Assembly (NCBI GenBank): GCA_020832545.1
Contig: JAFIEK010000007.1
Coordinates: 62,001-126,000, forward strand
Origin: Pararhodobacter sp.
GTDB taxonomy: Bacteria; Pseudomonadota; Alphaproteobacteria; Rhodobacterales; Rhodobacteraceae
DNA: 64,000 nucleotides
Reading direction: 5' to 3'
Part shown: one piece after another, positions 1 to 8,084 of the stretch
Layout of the letters: every line of letters starts with the position of its first letter
How positions within the stretch are numbered: the stretch's first letter is position 1
Notes under the pieces: generated by a model
Seen by the model: the letters and a program-made list of their open reading frames with translations, nothing else
Databases searched by the model: none
What the model was told of the DNA's origin: nothing
Position numbers and translations under genes: made by a program

Positions 1-654
1 CAGCGCGCCGGTTGCGGCCCCGCCAATCGGCTCAACCATGAAGGCGAGCACGGTGTCCGGGCCTTCCTCGATGATCTTGCGTTCCAGCAACTGTGCATAA
101 TGCTCGCCAGTGGCAGGATCAGAAGGGTCCAGCCCGTCAAGATAGGCGCGCGGCGCAGGGATTTTCGGCATTGCGCGCATCATCGGTGCAAAGGGCTCGG
201 TCAGCGGGGCATAGCCGGTGATCGCCAGCGCGCCCAGCGTGCAGCCATGATAGGACGGGCTGCGGCTGATCACCTTCCAGCGCGCGCCCTGCCCCACGGC
301 CAGCGCATGTTGCCGGGCCAGCTTGATTGCCGTTTCCACCGCCTCGGATCCGCCCGAGACAAAGAAGACCTTGTTCACTCCGTCCGGGCAGAGCGCTGCG
401 GTTTTCATAGCCAGCCGTTCAGAGGCTTCTGTTTCGAAATGCAGCCGGTAACCGAATGTCGATTTTTCCATCTGCCGTCGCATGGCGTCCAGCACACGTT
501 CGTTGGAATGGCCGATATTGCACACCATTGCCCCTGACGATCCGTCAAGATAGCGCTTGCCGTCCACATCCCACATATAGACACCATGCGCCTGCTCCAG
601 CACAGGGCGACGGAGGCGAGACTGGTAAAAAAGATGGCTTTGCGGGGCGTTCAT
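1..654 (-). CDS. Class III pyridoxal-phosphate aminotransferase, 3' end cut by window edge
   Basis: The first 218 codons are present; the C-terminus, with the PLP-binding lysine, lies outside the window. The start is an ATG at 654, four bases beyond the stop of the ABC ATPase gene, so it is the last visible gene of the polyamine-type transport operon. The protein begins MNAPQSHLFYQSRLRRPVLE and has class III features: a GVYMWDVDGKRYLDG stretch near residue 24 and the cofactor-phosphate loop FVSGGSEAVETA near residue 98. Family members move an amino group from an omega-amine or amino acid to pyruvate or 2-oxoglutarate in the cytoplasm. Next to a polyamine-type importer, a putrescine, GABA or beta-alanine transaminase role is an inference; the substrate cannot be read from the sequence. 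Confidence 0.85.
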   Translation of the reverse strand, partial: MNAPQSHLFYQSRLRRPVLEQAHGVYMWDVDGKRYLDGSSGAMVCNIGHSNERVLDAMRRQMEKSTFGYRLHFETEASERLAMKTAALCPDGVNKVFFVSGGSEAVETAIKLARQHALAVGQGARWKVISRSPSYHGCTLGALAITGYAPLTEPFAPMMRAMPKIPAPRAYLDGLDPSDPATGEHYAQLLERKIIEEGPDTVLAFMVEPIGGAATGAL

Positions 655-658
655 GCGG

Positions 659-1732
659 TTATCCGGGCAAGGCGGCGCAGTCTTGTGGCCGAAGGGCCAG
701 ATGAACCTGCGCGCCCTGCGCAAAGGGCCGCCCGTCAATCATGTTGATGGCCTGAAATGTCTCATCGCCCGCACGCACAAAGTAGCGCACCGACTGGCCC
801 TGATAATCCACCGCCTCGACGATTGCGGGGGCGGTAAGGGTGCCGTCGATGGGGGCTGCGGCACGCAGCAGCAGCTTTTCGGCGCGGATCACCAGTTTGG
901 CGGGCCCCGGCCCGGTGAGATGCGGGGACTTGGCAGCAGGCACTGCGACCTGACCGAACACCGGCACCTCCAGCACAGCCCCATCGGCCCCGTGTGACAC
1001 GCATTGGCCGCCAAGGATGTTCGACGCCCCCAGAAACCGCGCGACAAACTCGCTGGCAGGGGTGTTATAGACATCTTCCGGCGCGCCCACCTGTTCGACG
1101 CGGCCATCGCTCATCACCACGATCTCATCGGACATGGCCAGCGCCTCGGACTGGTCATGCGTGACAAAAACCGTCGTCACGCCGATGCGCGCCTGAATGC
1201 GTTTGAGTTCGACGCGCATATCCTCGCGCAGATTGGCATCAAGCGCCGAGAGCGGTTCATCCAGTAACAATACATCCGGCTCAATGACAATGGCGCGGGC
1301 CAGTGCAATACGCTGCTGCTGCCCACCCGACAGCGCCTTGGGATAGCGCGCGCCGACATCGGGCAGCTGCACCAGATCCAGCGCATCCTGCACCCGGCGG
1401 GCGATATCGGCCCGGGACACGTTGCGGTAGCGCAGCCCAAAGGCCACGTTCTCGGCCACAGACTTGTGCGGAAACAGTGCATAATTCTGAAACACCAGCC
1501 CCAGATTGCGCTTATGGATCGGCACGTCATTGACGCGCTTGCCGCCGATGACAATCTCACCCTCGGTGGGGTCCAGCAGCCCGGCGATCATGCGCAAGGT
1601 CGTGGTCTTGCCGCAGCCCGAGGGGCCAAGCAGCGTCGTGAACGCCCCATCGGGAATGGTCAGCGAGGTTTTCTCGACCGCCGTGAAGGCGCCGAAACGC
1701 TTGACGATATTCTTGAGTTGAACGGAACTCAC
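659..1732 (-). CDS. potA: ABC transporter ATP-binding protein, PotA-like (polyamine type)
   Basis: Cytoplasmic ATPase of 357 residues that would power the importer encoded upstream. It has a Walker A motif GPSGCGKTT near residue 37, signature LSGGQQQRIALARA, Walker B VLLLDEPLSALD, an H-loop VTHDQ and a C-terminal TOBE-like region, as in PotA/CysA-type ATPases of about 350-370 residues. I chose the GTG at 1732 because an AAGGGGGC ribosome-binding site precedes it and homology starts at once (SSVQLKNIVKRFG). A longer in-frame extension to 1882 runs into the binding-protein gene and looks non-coding. A hairpin at 1770-1799 separates it from that gene. The substrate is inferred from the gene set only. 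Confidence 0.9.
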   Translation of the reverse strand: MSSVQLKNIVKRFGAFTAVEKTSLTIPDGAFTTLLGPSGCGKTTTLRMIAGLLDPTEGEIVIGGKRVNDVPIHKRNLGLVFQNYALFPHKSVAENVAFGLRYRNVSRADIARRVQDALDLVQLPDVGARYPKALSGGQQQRIALARAIVIEPDVLLLDEPLSALDANLREDMRVELKRIQARIGVTTVFVTHDQSEALAMSDEIVVMSDGRVEQVGAPEDVYNTPASEFVARFLGASNILGGQCVSHGADGAVLEVPVFGQVAVPAAKSPHLTGPGPAKLVIRAEKLLLRAAAPIDGTLTAPAIVEAVDYQGQSVRYFVRAGDETFQAINMIDGRPFAQGAQVHLALRPQDCAALPG

Positions 1733-1769
1733 GGGCAGTGCCCCCTTGTCAGGACAGCGTCTGGATTGT

Positions 1770-1799
1770 GCCCCCGCGCCCGAAATCAGGCACGGGGGC
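1770..1799 (-). other. Intercistronic stem-loop between binding-protein and ATPase genes
   Basis: The inverted repeat GCCCCCGTGC / GCGCGGGGGC can form a 10-bp stem with one G-T pair and a 10-base loop. It lies just after the stop of the binding-protein gene. No T-run follows, so it is more likely an RNA-stabilising or partial-attenuation hairpin than a full terminator. Such hairpins often keep binding-protein mRNA in excess over the membrane components. Confidence 0.5.
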
Positions 1800-1805
1800 G
1801 GGAAC

Positions 1806-2948
1806 TCAGAACCCGCGCTGTACGCGGCTGAACGTTTCGGACCATTCGGCCTCGTTCCCGTTCCAGTAGGCCGGATCGGCAAAAGTCAGCGCCTCCAGCG
1901 TGCCGCTTGGGTCATAGGCAGGCAATGTCGGGATCTTCTCGCCCAGATCAACCTTGGTGCCATCCAGCGCGGGCGGATAGTTCTGCCCTTCGGCCACCGC
2001 GATCGAGGTTTCCGGCGCGAGCATGAAGTTCAGAAGCTCCTCGCAGGCCTCAACCGGTGAACCCTTGATCACGAACAGGCATTCCTGCCAGCCAAAGCTG
2101 CTGGGTGGATCATAATAGCCAATGTCATGGCCCTGTTCCTGAAGTGCTGCAATGCGGCCTGACCAGCCTTCGGTGACATAGATTTCCTCTTCGGCCAGCA
2201 GGCTCATCAGTTCCGCGCCTGACCCCCAGTATTTCAGCGCGAGGTCACGATGGCTGCGGATGGCATCCCATGCGGCCTCCATGTCCTGGATGTCATTTGG
2301 GCTCTGCCCGGTTTGCAGGGCCGCGTACCACAACCGCGTGCGCCAGTCGCTCCAGCCGCCGATCTTGCCCTCATAGGCCGGGTCGATCAGGATGGATGCC
2401 CCTTTTTCGCGGATTTCCTCGTCCGAGATATGTGCGCGGTTATAGGCCAACCCGGTAGTGCCATAGTTGTAGGGCACAGCCGAAAGATGGTCAGGCGTGA
2501 TGCTGCTGAAAGCATTGGTCAGCGCATCCATGACCAGTTCCATGTTGGGGATGTTGTCGATGTTCAGTTCAACATCGAGGCCAAAGTTCACATAGCGGGC
2601 ATAGTCGAACACGCCCGACAGATGCGCGATGTTGTATTCACCCTCCTGGCTGGAGCGGACCTGTGCCAGATACTCATCCCCGCCTGAGAATGTGCCATCG
2701 ACCACCGTGATTCCGGTCTGCGCGGTGTAGGGGTCAAAGGCGTGCCGGCGGAAGGCCTCGGATACCACACCGCCCCAGCCGTCAAAGCGCACCTGCGTCA
2801 CGTCCTGCGCAAACGCCATGCGCGCGAACGGGGTCTGCACCCCATACGCGACACCGGCCGCGCCGATCAGGCCCAGAAAGCTGCGCCGGTCCAGATCACC
2901 ATTGCGAAAGCGCTCCAGCAGGCGTTCGTAGCGTTTGGTATTGTCCAT
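1806..2948 (-). CDS. potD: Periplasmic polyamine-type substrate-binding protein (PotD/PotF-like), TAT exported
   Basis: A 380-residue extracellular solute-binding protein of the spermidine/putrescine type. The N-terminus MDNTKRYERLLERFRNGDL is followed by DRRSFLGLIGAAG, a twin-arginine signal with a hydrophobic stretch and a likely cleavage after AFA near residue 47. The TAT signal means export in folded form. The body has the PotD-like pattern (VRFDGWGGVVSEAF, NYGTTGLAYNR, ELLNFMLAPE). The start ATG at 2948 follows a good AAGGAG site. It sits between the second permease and the ATPase genes, so it should capture substrate for them. The ligand could be a polyamine, an opine or another cationic amine; binding residues cannot be assigned here. 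Confidence 0.88.
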   Translation of the reverse strand: MDNTKRYERLLERFRNGDLDRRSFLGLIGAAGVAYGVQTPFARMAFAQDVTQVRFDGWGGVVSEAFRRHAFDPYTAQTGITVVDGTFSGGDEYLAQVRSSQEGEYNIAHLSGVFDYARYVNFGLDVELNIDNIPNMELVMDALTNAFSSITPDHLSAVPYNYGTTGLAYNRAHISDEEIREKGASILIDPAYEGKIGGWSDWRTRLWYAALQTGQSPNDIQDMEAAWDAIRSHRDLALKYWGSGAELMSLLAEEEIYVTEGWSGRIAALQEQGHDIGYYDPPSSFGWQECLFVIKGSPVEACEELLNFMLAPETSIAVAEGQNYPPALDGTKVDLGEKIPTLPAYDPSGTLEALTFADPAYWNGNEAEWSETFSRVQRGF

Positions 2949-2999
2949 TTGTTCGGTCTCCTTGTTGGTTTGGAAAATCGGTTCGTTTGATCGCGGTTC

Positions 3000-3785
3000 T
3001 CAGACGCCGCGTTTGAGGGCCAGACTTCGGGCTATCGCTGCACCCAGCAGGGGCAGGCCTACGGTCATGATAATCATCACCGTGCCAAGCGCGTTGATCT
3101 CGGGGCTGATCGAATTGCGCAGCATGGAAAAAATCTGCGTTGGCACGGTTTCCACGCCGCCCGGTTTCCAGAAGAGCGTGCCCGTGATGTCATCGAAGGA
3201 AATGGTAAAGGCAAACAACCCGCCCGCCGCCACCGCAGGCATCAGAAGCGGCAGGGTGATCGAAAAGAAGGTCTGCACGGGCGAAGCGCCGAGGCTGAGC
3301 GCAGCTTCCTCGACATCGCGGCGGATGCTGACCAGCCGCGCCTGCACCACCAGAATGACAAATGGCAGCGTGAAGATCACATGGCCCGCCAGCAACAGCG
3401 CGAAGCTCTTGCCGATGCCCAGCCAGTTGAGGAAGAGAAGCAACGCAACAGCCAGCACCACCTCGGGCACCAGAATCGGCGCGATCAGGATGGTGGTGAT
3501 CAGGTTCTTGCCCGGAACGCGGTAGCGCACCAGCGCCAGACTTGCCAGCACGCCCAGCGTCGTGGAAATCAGCGCCGTCAGCAGGCCCAGCACGATCGAG
3601 GTGCGAAAGGCACGCATCACCGCGTCATTGTTCCACAGCGCCTCGAACCACCTCAGCGAAAAGCCGGTCATCGGAAAGCTGCCGAACTGGTTTTGGTTGA
3701 ACGACAGCAGCACCACCACGGCCACGGGCAGGAACATGAACAGATAGACAAGTATCGTATATGCGCGGATCGCAGCCCAACCCAT
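3000..3785 (-). CDS. potC: ABC transporter permease, PotC-like
   Basis: Inner-membrane permease of 261 residues with about six hydrophobic segments and the binding-protein-dependent permease signature EEAALSLGASPVQTFFSITLPLL near residues 165-187, which contacts the ATPase. The ATG at 3785 shares its A with the TGA of the preceding permease (TGATG), indicating translational coupling. A longer in-frame reading upstream overlaps that gene and lacks permease character. The expected partners are the upstream permease as heterodimer, the ATPase (659-1732) and the binding protein (1806-2948). Confidence 0.88.
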   Translation of the reverse strand: MGWAAIRAYTILVYLFMFLPVAVVVLLSFNQNQFGSFPMTGFSLRWFEALWNNDAVMRAFRTSIVLGLLTALISTTLGVLASLALVRYRVPGKNLITTILIAPILVPEVVLAVALLLFLNWLGIGKSFALLLAGHVIFTLPFVILVVQARLVSIRRDVEEAALSLGASPVQTFFSITLPLLMPAVAAGGLFAFTISFDDITGTLFWKPGGVETVPTQIFSMLRNSISPEINALGTVMIIMTVGLPLLGAAIARSLALKRGV

Positions 3786-4651
3786 CAGCCTAACCCTTTC
3801 GTCAGTTGCGACATGCCGAGGAAGCGGTTGTAGACCGCCACCAGCGCCCCCAGCACCAGCAGCAGCAACAGCGACAGGGCCGAGCCCATCGGCCAGTTGA
3901 GCTGGGTGATGATCGCCTCGAACACCAGATTGGCGAACATCGCATCGCGCGGCCCGCCCAGTACCAGCGGCGTGATATAGGTGCCCGCACCCAGCACGAA
4001 ACACAGCAAGCCCCCCGCCGCGAGGCCGGGCAGTGACAGGGGCAGCGTGACTTGCAGGAACGCCTGCCAGCGCGTCGCGCCCAGCGAGGTGGCCGCGCCC
4101 TCCAGATTGGTGTCGATCCCGTCAAGGCTGACATAGATGTTCAACACCATGAACGGCAGCAGGAAATGCACCAGGCCCAGGATCACCGTCGCCTCATTGT
4201 AGAGCATCTGGATCGGTGACGAGATCACACCGATCGACAGCAAAAAGGTGTTCAGCGCGCCCGAGCTGCCCAGAATGTTGATCCAACTCATCGTGCGGAT
4301 GATGTAGCTGATCCAGAACGGCAGCATCAAAAGCAGCAGCAGCAGCATCTTGTTGCCGCTTGAGCGGGTGATGAAATACGCAGCCGGATAGCCAAGGATC
4401 GCGCAAAAGAAGGTGGTGATGGCCGCGATCTTCAGCGTGTTGAGCAGGATGTAGCGATAAAACGGGTCTGTCAGTGCGCGCTGCCAGTTGTCCGGGTGGA
4501 ACCCCTGAATATCCGGCCCTACCGCCGAGCGCAGCCAGAACGAGTAGACCACGATGAAGATCAGCGGCACCAGCAGCAGCAGTGTCACCGCCCCCAGGGC
4601 GGGCGACAACAGGATCCAGGGCTGCCGCTTCTCGCGGGCTTCAACAGACAT
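3785..4651 (-). CDS. potB: ABC transporter permease, PotB-like
   Basis: Inner-membrane permease of 288 residues and first gene of the importer operon. Hydrophobic segments begin at WILLSPALGAVTLLLLVPL near residue 12, and the permease signature EGAATSLGATRWQAFLQVTL lies in the second half. I start it at the ATG at 4651, preceded by GGAAG about seven bases upstream. An in-frame ATG at 4834 would add 61 non-hydrophobic residues and overlap the divergent LysR gene, so I reject it. Transcription probably starts in the AT-rich region before 4760 and may be controlled by that regulator. Confidence 0.88.
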   Translation of the reverse strand: MSVEAREKRQPWILLSPALGAVTLLLLVPLIFIVVYSFWLRSAVGPDIQGFHPDNWQRALTDPFYRYILLNTLKIAAITTFFCAILGYPAAYFITRSSGNKMLLLLLLMLPFWISYIIRTMSWINILGSSGALNTFLLSIGVISSPIQMLYNEATVILGLVHFLLPFMVLNIYVSLDGIDTNLEGAATSLGATRWQAFLQVTLPLSLPGLAAGGLLCFVLGAGTYITPLVLGGPRDAMFANLVFEAIITQLNWPMGSALSLLLLLVLGALVAVYNRFLGMSQLTKGLG

Positions 4652-4725
4652 CGATGCGCTTCCGTCAGGCAAGGCCGGTTCAACCGGGTTGCCAAAACCA
4701 TGCAAAGCTGGCAGGCATAAAACAA

Positions 4726-4749
4726 ATAGATAATTAGAATTCTCACTAT
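4726..4749. promoter_or_regulatory. Candidate LysR-type operator in the divergent region
   Basis: The 109 bases between the divergent potB and LysR genes hold an AT-rich patch. It has an ATAG...CTAT inverted repeat (outer ends 4726 and 4749) around a perfect 8-bp palindrome AGAATTCT (4736-4743). LysR regulators usually bind dyad sites next to their own divergent promoters, so this is the best candidate. It is inferred from symmetry and position only. Confidence 0.4.
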
Positions 4750-4760
4750 AGGCTTCATCA

Positions 4761-5738
4761 ATGGTCGAGCCTGACAATGCCGATCGTCTGACGCGGGATC
4801 TGGACTGGAACCTGCTGCGCAGTTTTGTGGTCATGGCGCAGTCACGCTCGGTCAGCGATGCGGCACGGCGGCTGCATCTGACCCAGCCGTCGGTTTCTAC
4901 AGCGCTGAAAAGGCTGGAGGAACAGATCGGAAAGCGCCTGATAGACCGGGCACCGGGCCGGTTTGAACTGACCCCGGCGGGCTTGCTGCTGTTTCGCGAA
5001 GCGCTTGAAATCCATGGCGCTGTTTACCGGTTGTCAACCTTGATGCGCGATATGACGGATGCGGTAACGGGCCATGTCCGTCTGGCCGTGGCCAGCCATG
5101 TGGTGTGCCCGGTTTTTGATCAGGTTCTGGCCGAGTTTCACGCCCAGCACCCACGTGCCACGCTCTCCATCTCGGTGCTGGGATCGTCAGAGGCGCTGGC
5201 CAGCGTGGCAGCGCGCACTGCATCCTTTGCGATCTGCCTTGTGCACCGGCGAGATCCGAAACTGGAATACATGCGGCTCTATCGCGAATTCTTTGGCCTG
5301 TTCTGCGGACCGCCCCACCCGCTGTTCGGGCGTGAAGACCTGCAACAAACAGATCTGGCCGGGCATAGCGCAGTCAGTTTTGAAACTGACAGGCTGCATG
5401 ACGCCTTGCGCTCTGTCACACTTTTGCGTGCCGAGTTGGAGCTGAGCGAGACAATCATCGGCACCTCCAGCCACCTTGAAGAGGTCCGCCGCATGGTGAT
5501 CGCCGGGCTTGGGATCGGCCCCTTGCCGATCCATGTCATGGCCCGCGATGTGGAGGACGGGTTGCTTTGGCGGCTGCCGCCCTATGACGACCCGCCAGCC
5601 ATTGATGTCCATCTGGTCTGGAACCCCAAGGCCGTGCTCAACCGCGCCGAAACCTCGTTGCTGGAGCGTTTGCGTGCGGCCATCGCCACCATCCCGATCA
5701 GCGAACGCACCTACAGCCCGTCGCCGGGCCACTTCTGA
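4761..5738 (+). CDS. LysR-family transcriptional regulator
   Basis: A 325-residue LysR regulator. The winged helix-turn-helix is at residues ~14-73 (LLRSFVVMAQSRSVSDAARR, then LHLTQPSVSTALKRLEEQIG), followed by a periplasmic-binding-protein-like effector domain from ~residue 98. It is transcribed away from the polyamine-type importer, the usual layout for a LysR protein controlling its neighbour. Length and start (ATG at 4761) are normal. The effector is unknown; a polyamine or its transamination product is a guess from context. Confidence 0.9.
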   Translation: MVEPDNADRLTRDLDWNLLRSFVVMAQSRSVSDAARRLHLTQPSVSTALKRLEEQIGKRLIDRAPGRFELTPAGLLLFREALEIHGAVYRLSTLMRDMTDAVTGHVRLAVASHVVCPVFDQVLAEFHAQHPRATLSISVLGSSEALASVAARTASFAICLVHRRDPKLEYMRLYREFFGLFCGPPHPLFGREDLQQTDLAGHSAVSFETDRLHDALRSVTLLRAELELSETIIGTSSHLEEVRRMVIAGLGIGPLPIHVMARDVEDGLLWRLPPYDDPPAIDVHLVWNPKAVLNRAETSLLERLRAAIATIPISERTYSPSPGHF

Positions 5739-5766
5739 GCGAAAACCTGATATCCGCTACGCCCCC

Positions 5767-5788
5767 GCGTCTGACAGCAGTCAGGCGC
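5767..5788. terminator. Hairpin between convergent lysR and ilvE genes
   Basis: GCGTCTGAC and GTCAGGCGC flank a 4-base loop AGCA, giving a 9-bp stem with one G-T pair. It lies in the 85-base gap between two converging genes and could end transcription from both sides. There is no clear T-run, so efficiency is uncertain. Confidence 0.4.
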
Positions 5789-5823
5789 GAAGGCTTCCGA
5801 TGCTGGCCGACCGGCCATGGTGA

Positions 5824-6690
5824 TCAGCTGCGCACCAGCTTTTCATAGGCCGCCGAGATGTCGCGGGTCAGCTGGCCGACCTGAAAATGATACTCACCGA
5901 TCTGACCCACCGGCGTCACTTCGGCGGCTGTTCCGGTCAGGAAACACTGCTGAAAGCCGGACAGCTCCTCGGGCATGATGTAGCGCTCATGCACGTTCAC
6001 GCCCATGTCCTTGAGCATGCCGATCACCGTCTGACGGGTGATGCCGTTGAGAATGGCATCGGGCAGCGGCGTGTGCACTTCACCGTCCTTGATGAAGAAC
6101 ACGTTTGCCCCGGTCGCCTCGGCCACATAGCCGCGGTAGTCGTAAAACAGCGCATCCGAGCAGCCTTTGGCCTCGGCAGCATGCTTGGACATCGTGCAGA
6201 TCATGTAAAGCCCGGCTGCCTTGGCAGCCGTGGGGATGGTTTCAGGCGAGGGGCGCTTCCATTTGGCGATATCAAGTTTGGCGCCCTGCATCTTTGCATC
6301 GCCGTAATACGCACCCCATTCCCAGGCCGCCACCGCCATCCGCACCGGGTTGCGGCTGGACGCTACACCCATATCCTCACCAGCGCCGCGCCACGCCACC
6401 GCGCGCAGATAGGCGTCGGTCAGGTTGTTGGCCTTGAGCACAGCGGCCTTGGCCTCTTCAATCTGATCGACAGTGTAGGGGATCGGCATGTCCAGAAGCC
6501 GCCCCGATTCCAGCAGGCGCGCGGAATGCTCGCGGCTTTTGAAAACCTTGCCATTGTAGCAGCGCTCGCCCTCAAAGACCGACGAGGCATAATGCAGCGC
6601 ATGGGTCATGACATGCACATTGGCCTCGCGCCACGCTACCAGCTTGCCGTCCATCCAGATGAACCCGTCGCGATCATCATAAGCTGCCAT
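5824..6690 (-). CDS. ilvE: Branched-chain amino acid aminotransferase
   Basis: A 288-residue fold-type IV PLP enzyme that interconverts leucine, isoleucine and valine with their 2-oxo acids using 2-oxoglutarate/glutamate. The N-terminal pattern MTHALHYASSVFEGERCYNG, the EATGANVFFIKDGEVHTP loop, the NGITRQT segment and GTAAEVTPV near the C-terminus are classic for IlvE. Length is normal for the short bacterial form. The start ATG at 6690 is preceded by GGGGGTGAGC. It is transcribed divergently from petP across a region with a 16-bp palindrome (6764-6779), so the two units may share control. The enzyme also serves the last step of the leucine pathway begun by leuCD at 15.4 kb. Confidence 0.95.
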   Translation of the reverse strand: MAAYDDRDGFIWMDGKLVAWREANVHVMTHALHYASSVFEGERCYNGKVFKSREHSARLLESGRLLDMPIPYTVDQIEEAKAAVLKANNLTDAYLRAVAWRGAGEDMGVASSRNPVRMAVAAWEWGAYYGDAKMQGAKLDIAKWKRPSPETIPTAAKAAGLYMICTMSKHAAEAKGCSDALFYDYRGYVAEATGANVFFIKDGEVHTPLPDAILNGITRQTVIGMLKDMGVNVHERYIMPEELSGFQQCFLTGTAAEVTPVGQIGEYHFQVGQLTRDISAAYEKLVRS

Positions 6691-6763
6691 TGCTCACCCC
6701 CAGATTTTTCCGAATGTTGCGCCCCTTAGGGCCGAACCGGACATAATGTTGCGTCGAAACGCG

Positions 6764-6779
6764 CAATCGCTAGCAATTG
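6764..6779. promoter_or_regulatory. petP operator: 16-bp near-perfect palindrome, candidate PetP (MarR) operator
   Basis: CAATCGCTAGCAATTG matches its own reverse complement at 14 of 16 positions, with the core GCTAGC and arms CAAT/ATTG. It lies between the divergent ilvE and petP genes, five bases upstream of the best petP -35 hexamer and over the region expected for an ilvE -10. MarR proteins bind palindromes of about this size near their own genes. The assignment is inferred. Confidence 0.5.
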
Positions 6780-6783
6780 ATTC

Positions 6784-6812
6784 TTGGAAAGTCAACAAGA
6801 CTGACATAAAAT
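6784..6812 (+). promoter_or_regulatory. Candidate sigma-70-type promoter for petP-petR
   Basis: TTGGAA (6784-6789) and TAAAAT (6807-6812) are separated by exactly 17 bases. They match the -35 and -10 consensus at 4 and 5 positions. Transcription would begin near 6819, 45 bases before the chosen petP ATG. Confidence 0.5.
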
Positions 6813-6863
6813 GCACCCCACGAGCGTAATTTTGTGACCATTGACAGACCGGGGCCGCAGGGC

Positions 6864-7364
6864 ATGAACGACACCAGCGCAAGCGGGGAAAACCTGCTCT
6901 TTCTGACGGATGAACAGTTGCGGAAAGGGATCGAGGCGATGTTTTTCGCCTATCGCGGCTTCACCGCTGATCCTGACCGGATTCTGTCTGAACTGGCCTA
7001 TGGCCGAGCACATCACCGTGCCCTGCATTTCATCAACCGCAGCCCCGGGCTGACGGTGAACACGCTGCTGACGGTGCTGGGAGTAACCAAGCAGTCGCTT
7101 AACCGCGTGTTGCGCACATTGATCGAGGATGGACTGGTCGAAAGCCGGGTCGGTCGCAAGGACCGGCGCGAGCGCCAGCTGTATCTGACGGCGAAAGGTG
7201 GCGAGCTTGAGCGCCAGTTGTCCGAAGCCCAGCGCGCGCGGATGCGCGCAGCATATCGCATGGCCGGGCCGCAAGCGGTGGCGGGTTTCCGGCAGGTGCT
7301 GGAGGCGATGATGGACGAACAGATCCGCGCGCAGTATCTGTCGCTCAAGGAGGTCCGCATATGA
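6864..7364 (+). CDS. petP: MarR-family transcriptional regulator, PetP
   Basis: A 166-residue winged-helix regulator with a MarR core (residues ~45-115: HFINRSPGLTVNTLLTVLGV, TKQSLNRVLRTLIEDGLVES, then RKDRRERQLYLT). It is directly followed, with a 4-base ATGA overlap, by an OmpR-type response regulator. That pair matches petP-petR of Rhodobacter capsulatus, where PetR was reported upstream of the cytochrome bc1 genes and needed for photosynthetic and respiratory growth. The bc1 genes are not adjacent here. I prefer the ATG at 6864; a GTG at 6834 would add ten residues with no ribosome-binding site. The palindrome at 6764-6779 may be its own operator. Confidence 0.82.
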   Translation: MNDTSASGENLLFLTDEQLRKGIEAMFFAYRGFTADPDRILSELAYGRAHHRALHFINRSPGLTVNTLLTVLGVTKQSLNRVLRTLIEDGLVESRVGRKDRRERQLYLTAKGGELERQLSEAQRARMRAAYRMAGPQAVAGFRQVLEAMMDEQIRAQYLSLKEVRI

Positions 7365-8083
7365 GCGCGCATGATCCCGGCGCGGCCCATCTTCTGGTCG
7401 TCGATGATGACGAGCGTATCCGTGGGCTGCTGCAGAAATACCTGATCCGGCAGGGGTTCATGGTGACCGCTGCCCGCGATTCGGCGCAGGCGCGGCGGCT
7501 GCTGCAGGGGCTGGCGTTTGATCTGATCGTGCTGGATGTGATGATGCCCGGCGAGGACGGTATCAGCCTCGCTGCCTGGATCCGCACGCAATCGCCGGTG
7601 CCGGTGATCCTGCTGACCGCGCGCGGCGAGGCCCGCGACCGCATTGCGGGGCTGGAGGCCGGGGCGGATGATTACATCGCCAAACCTTTTGAGCCGCGAG
7701 AACTGGTGCTGCGCATCAACGCCATTCTGCGCCGCTCACCCCGCAACGAGGCGACAGCGCACAAGCCGCAGGTCCTTGCACTGGGCCGAATGCGCTATGA
7801 GCCCGAAAGTGGTGAGTTGCATGACGGCACCGACCCCGTTCGCCTGACGCAGACCGAGGGCGCGCTAATGCGGCTGCTGGCGGCCTCGCCCGGGCAGGTG
7901 GTCAGCCGTGAGGCGCTGGTCGATCATCTGGGCCGTGACCGTGGCGGCGCAGGCGAGATGACGCAGGAACGCGCCATCGACGTGCAGATCACCCGCCTGC
8001 GCCGCAAGATCGAACCTGACCCCAAACGCCCGCGCTATCTGCAAACCGTGCGCGGTGAGGGTTACATGCTGACGGCGGGATAG
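7361..8083 (+). CDS. petR: OmpR-family response regulator, PetR
   Basis: A 240-residue two-domain regulator. The receiver (~1-120) has the acidic pocket VVDDDERI, the phospho-acceptor Asp in FDLIVLDVMMPGEDG, the switch Thr in ILLTARGE and the Lys in AKPFEPREL. A winged-helix DNA-binding domain follows (~135-238, ending LQTVRGEGYML). It overlaps petP by four bases (ATGA) and is followed two bases later by a lyase gene, so the three probably share one transcript. No sensor kinase is encoded nearby, so the phospho-donor, if any, is elsewhere. In R. capsulatus the orthologue activates respiratory cytochrome genes; the same role here is inferred. Confidence 0.85.
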   Translation: MSAHDPGAAHLLVVDDDERIRGLLQKYLIRQGFMVTAARDSAQARRLLQGLAFDLIVLDVMMPGEDGISLAAWIRTQSPVPVILLTARGEARDRIAGLEAGADDYIAKPFEPRELVLRINAILRRSPRNEATAHKPQVLALGRMRYEPESGELHDGTDPVRLTQTEGALMRLLAASPGQVVSREALVDHLGRDRGGAGEMTQERAIDVQITRLRRKIEPDPKRPRYLQTVRGEGYMLTAG

Positions 8084-8084
8084 C

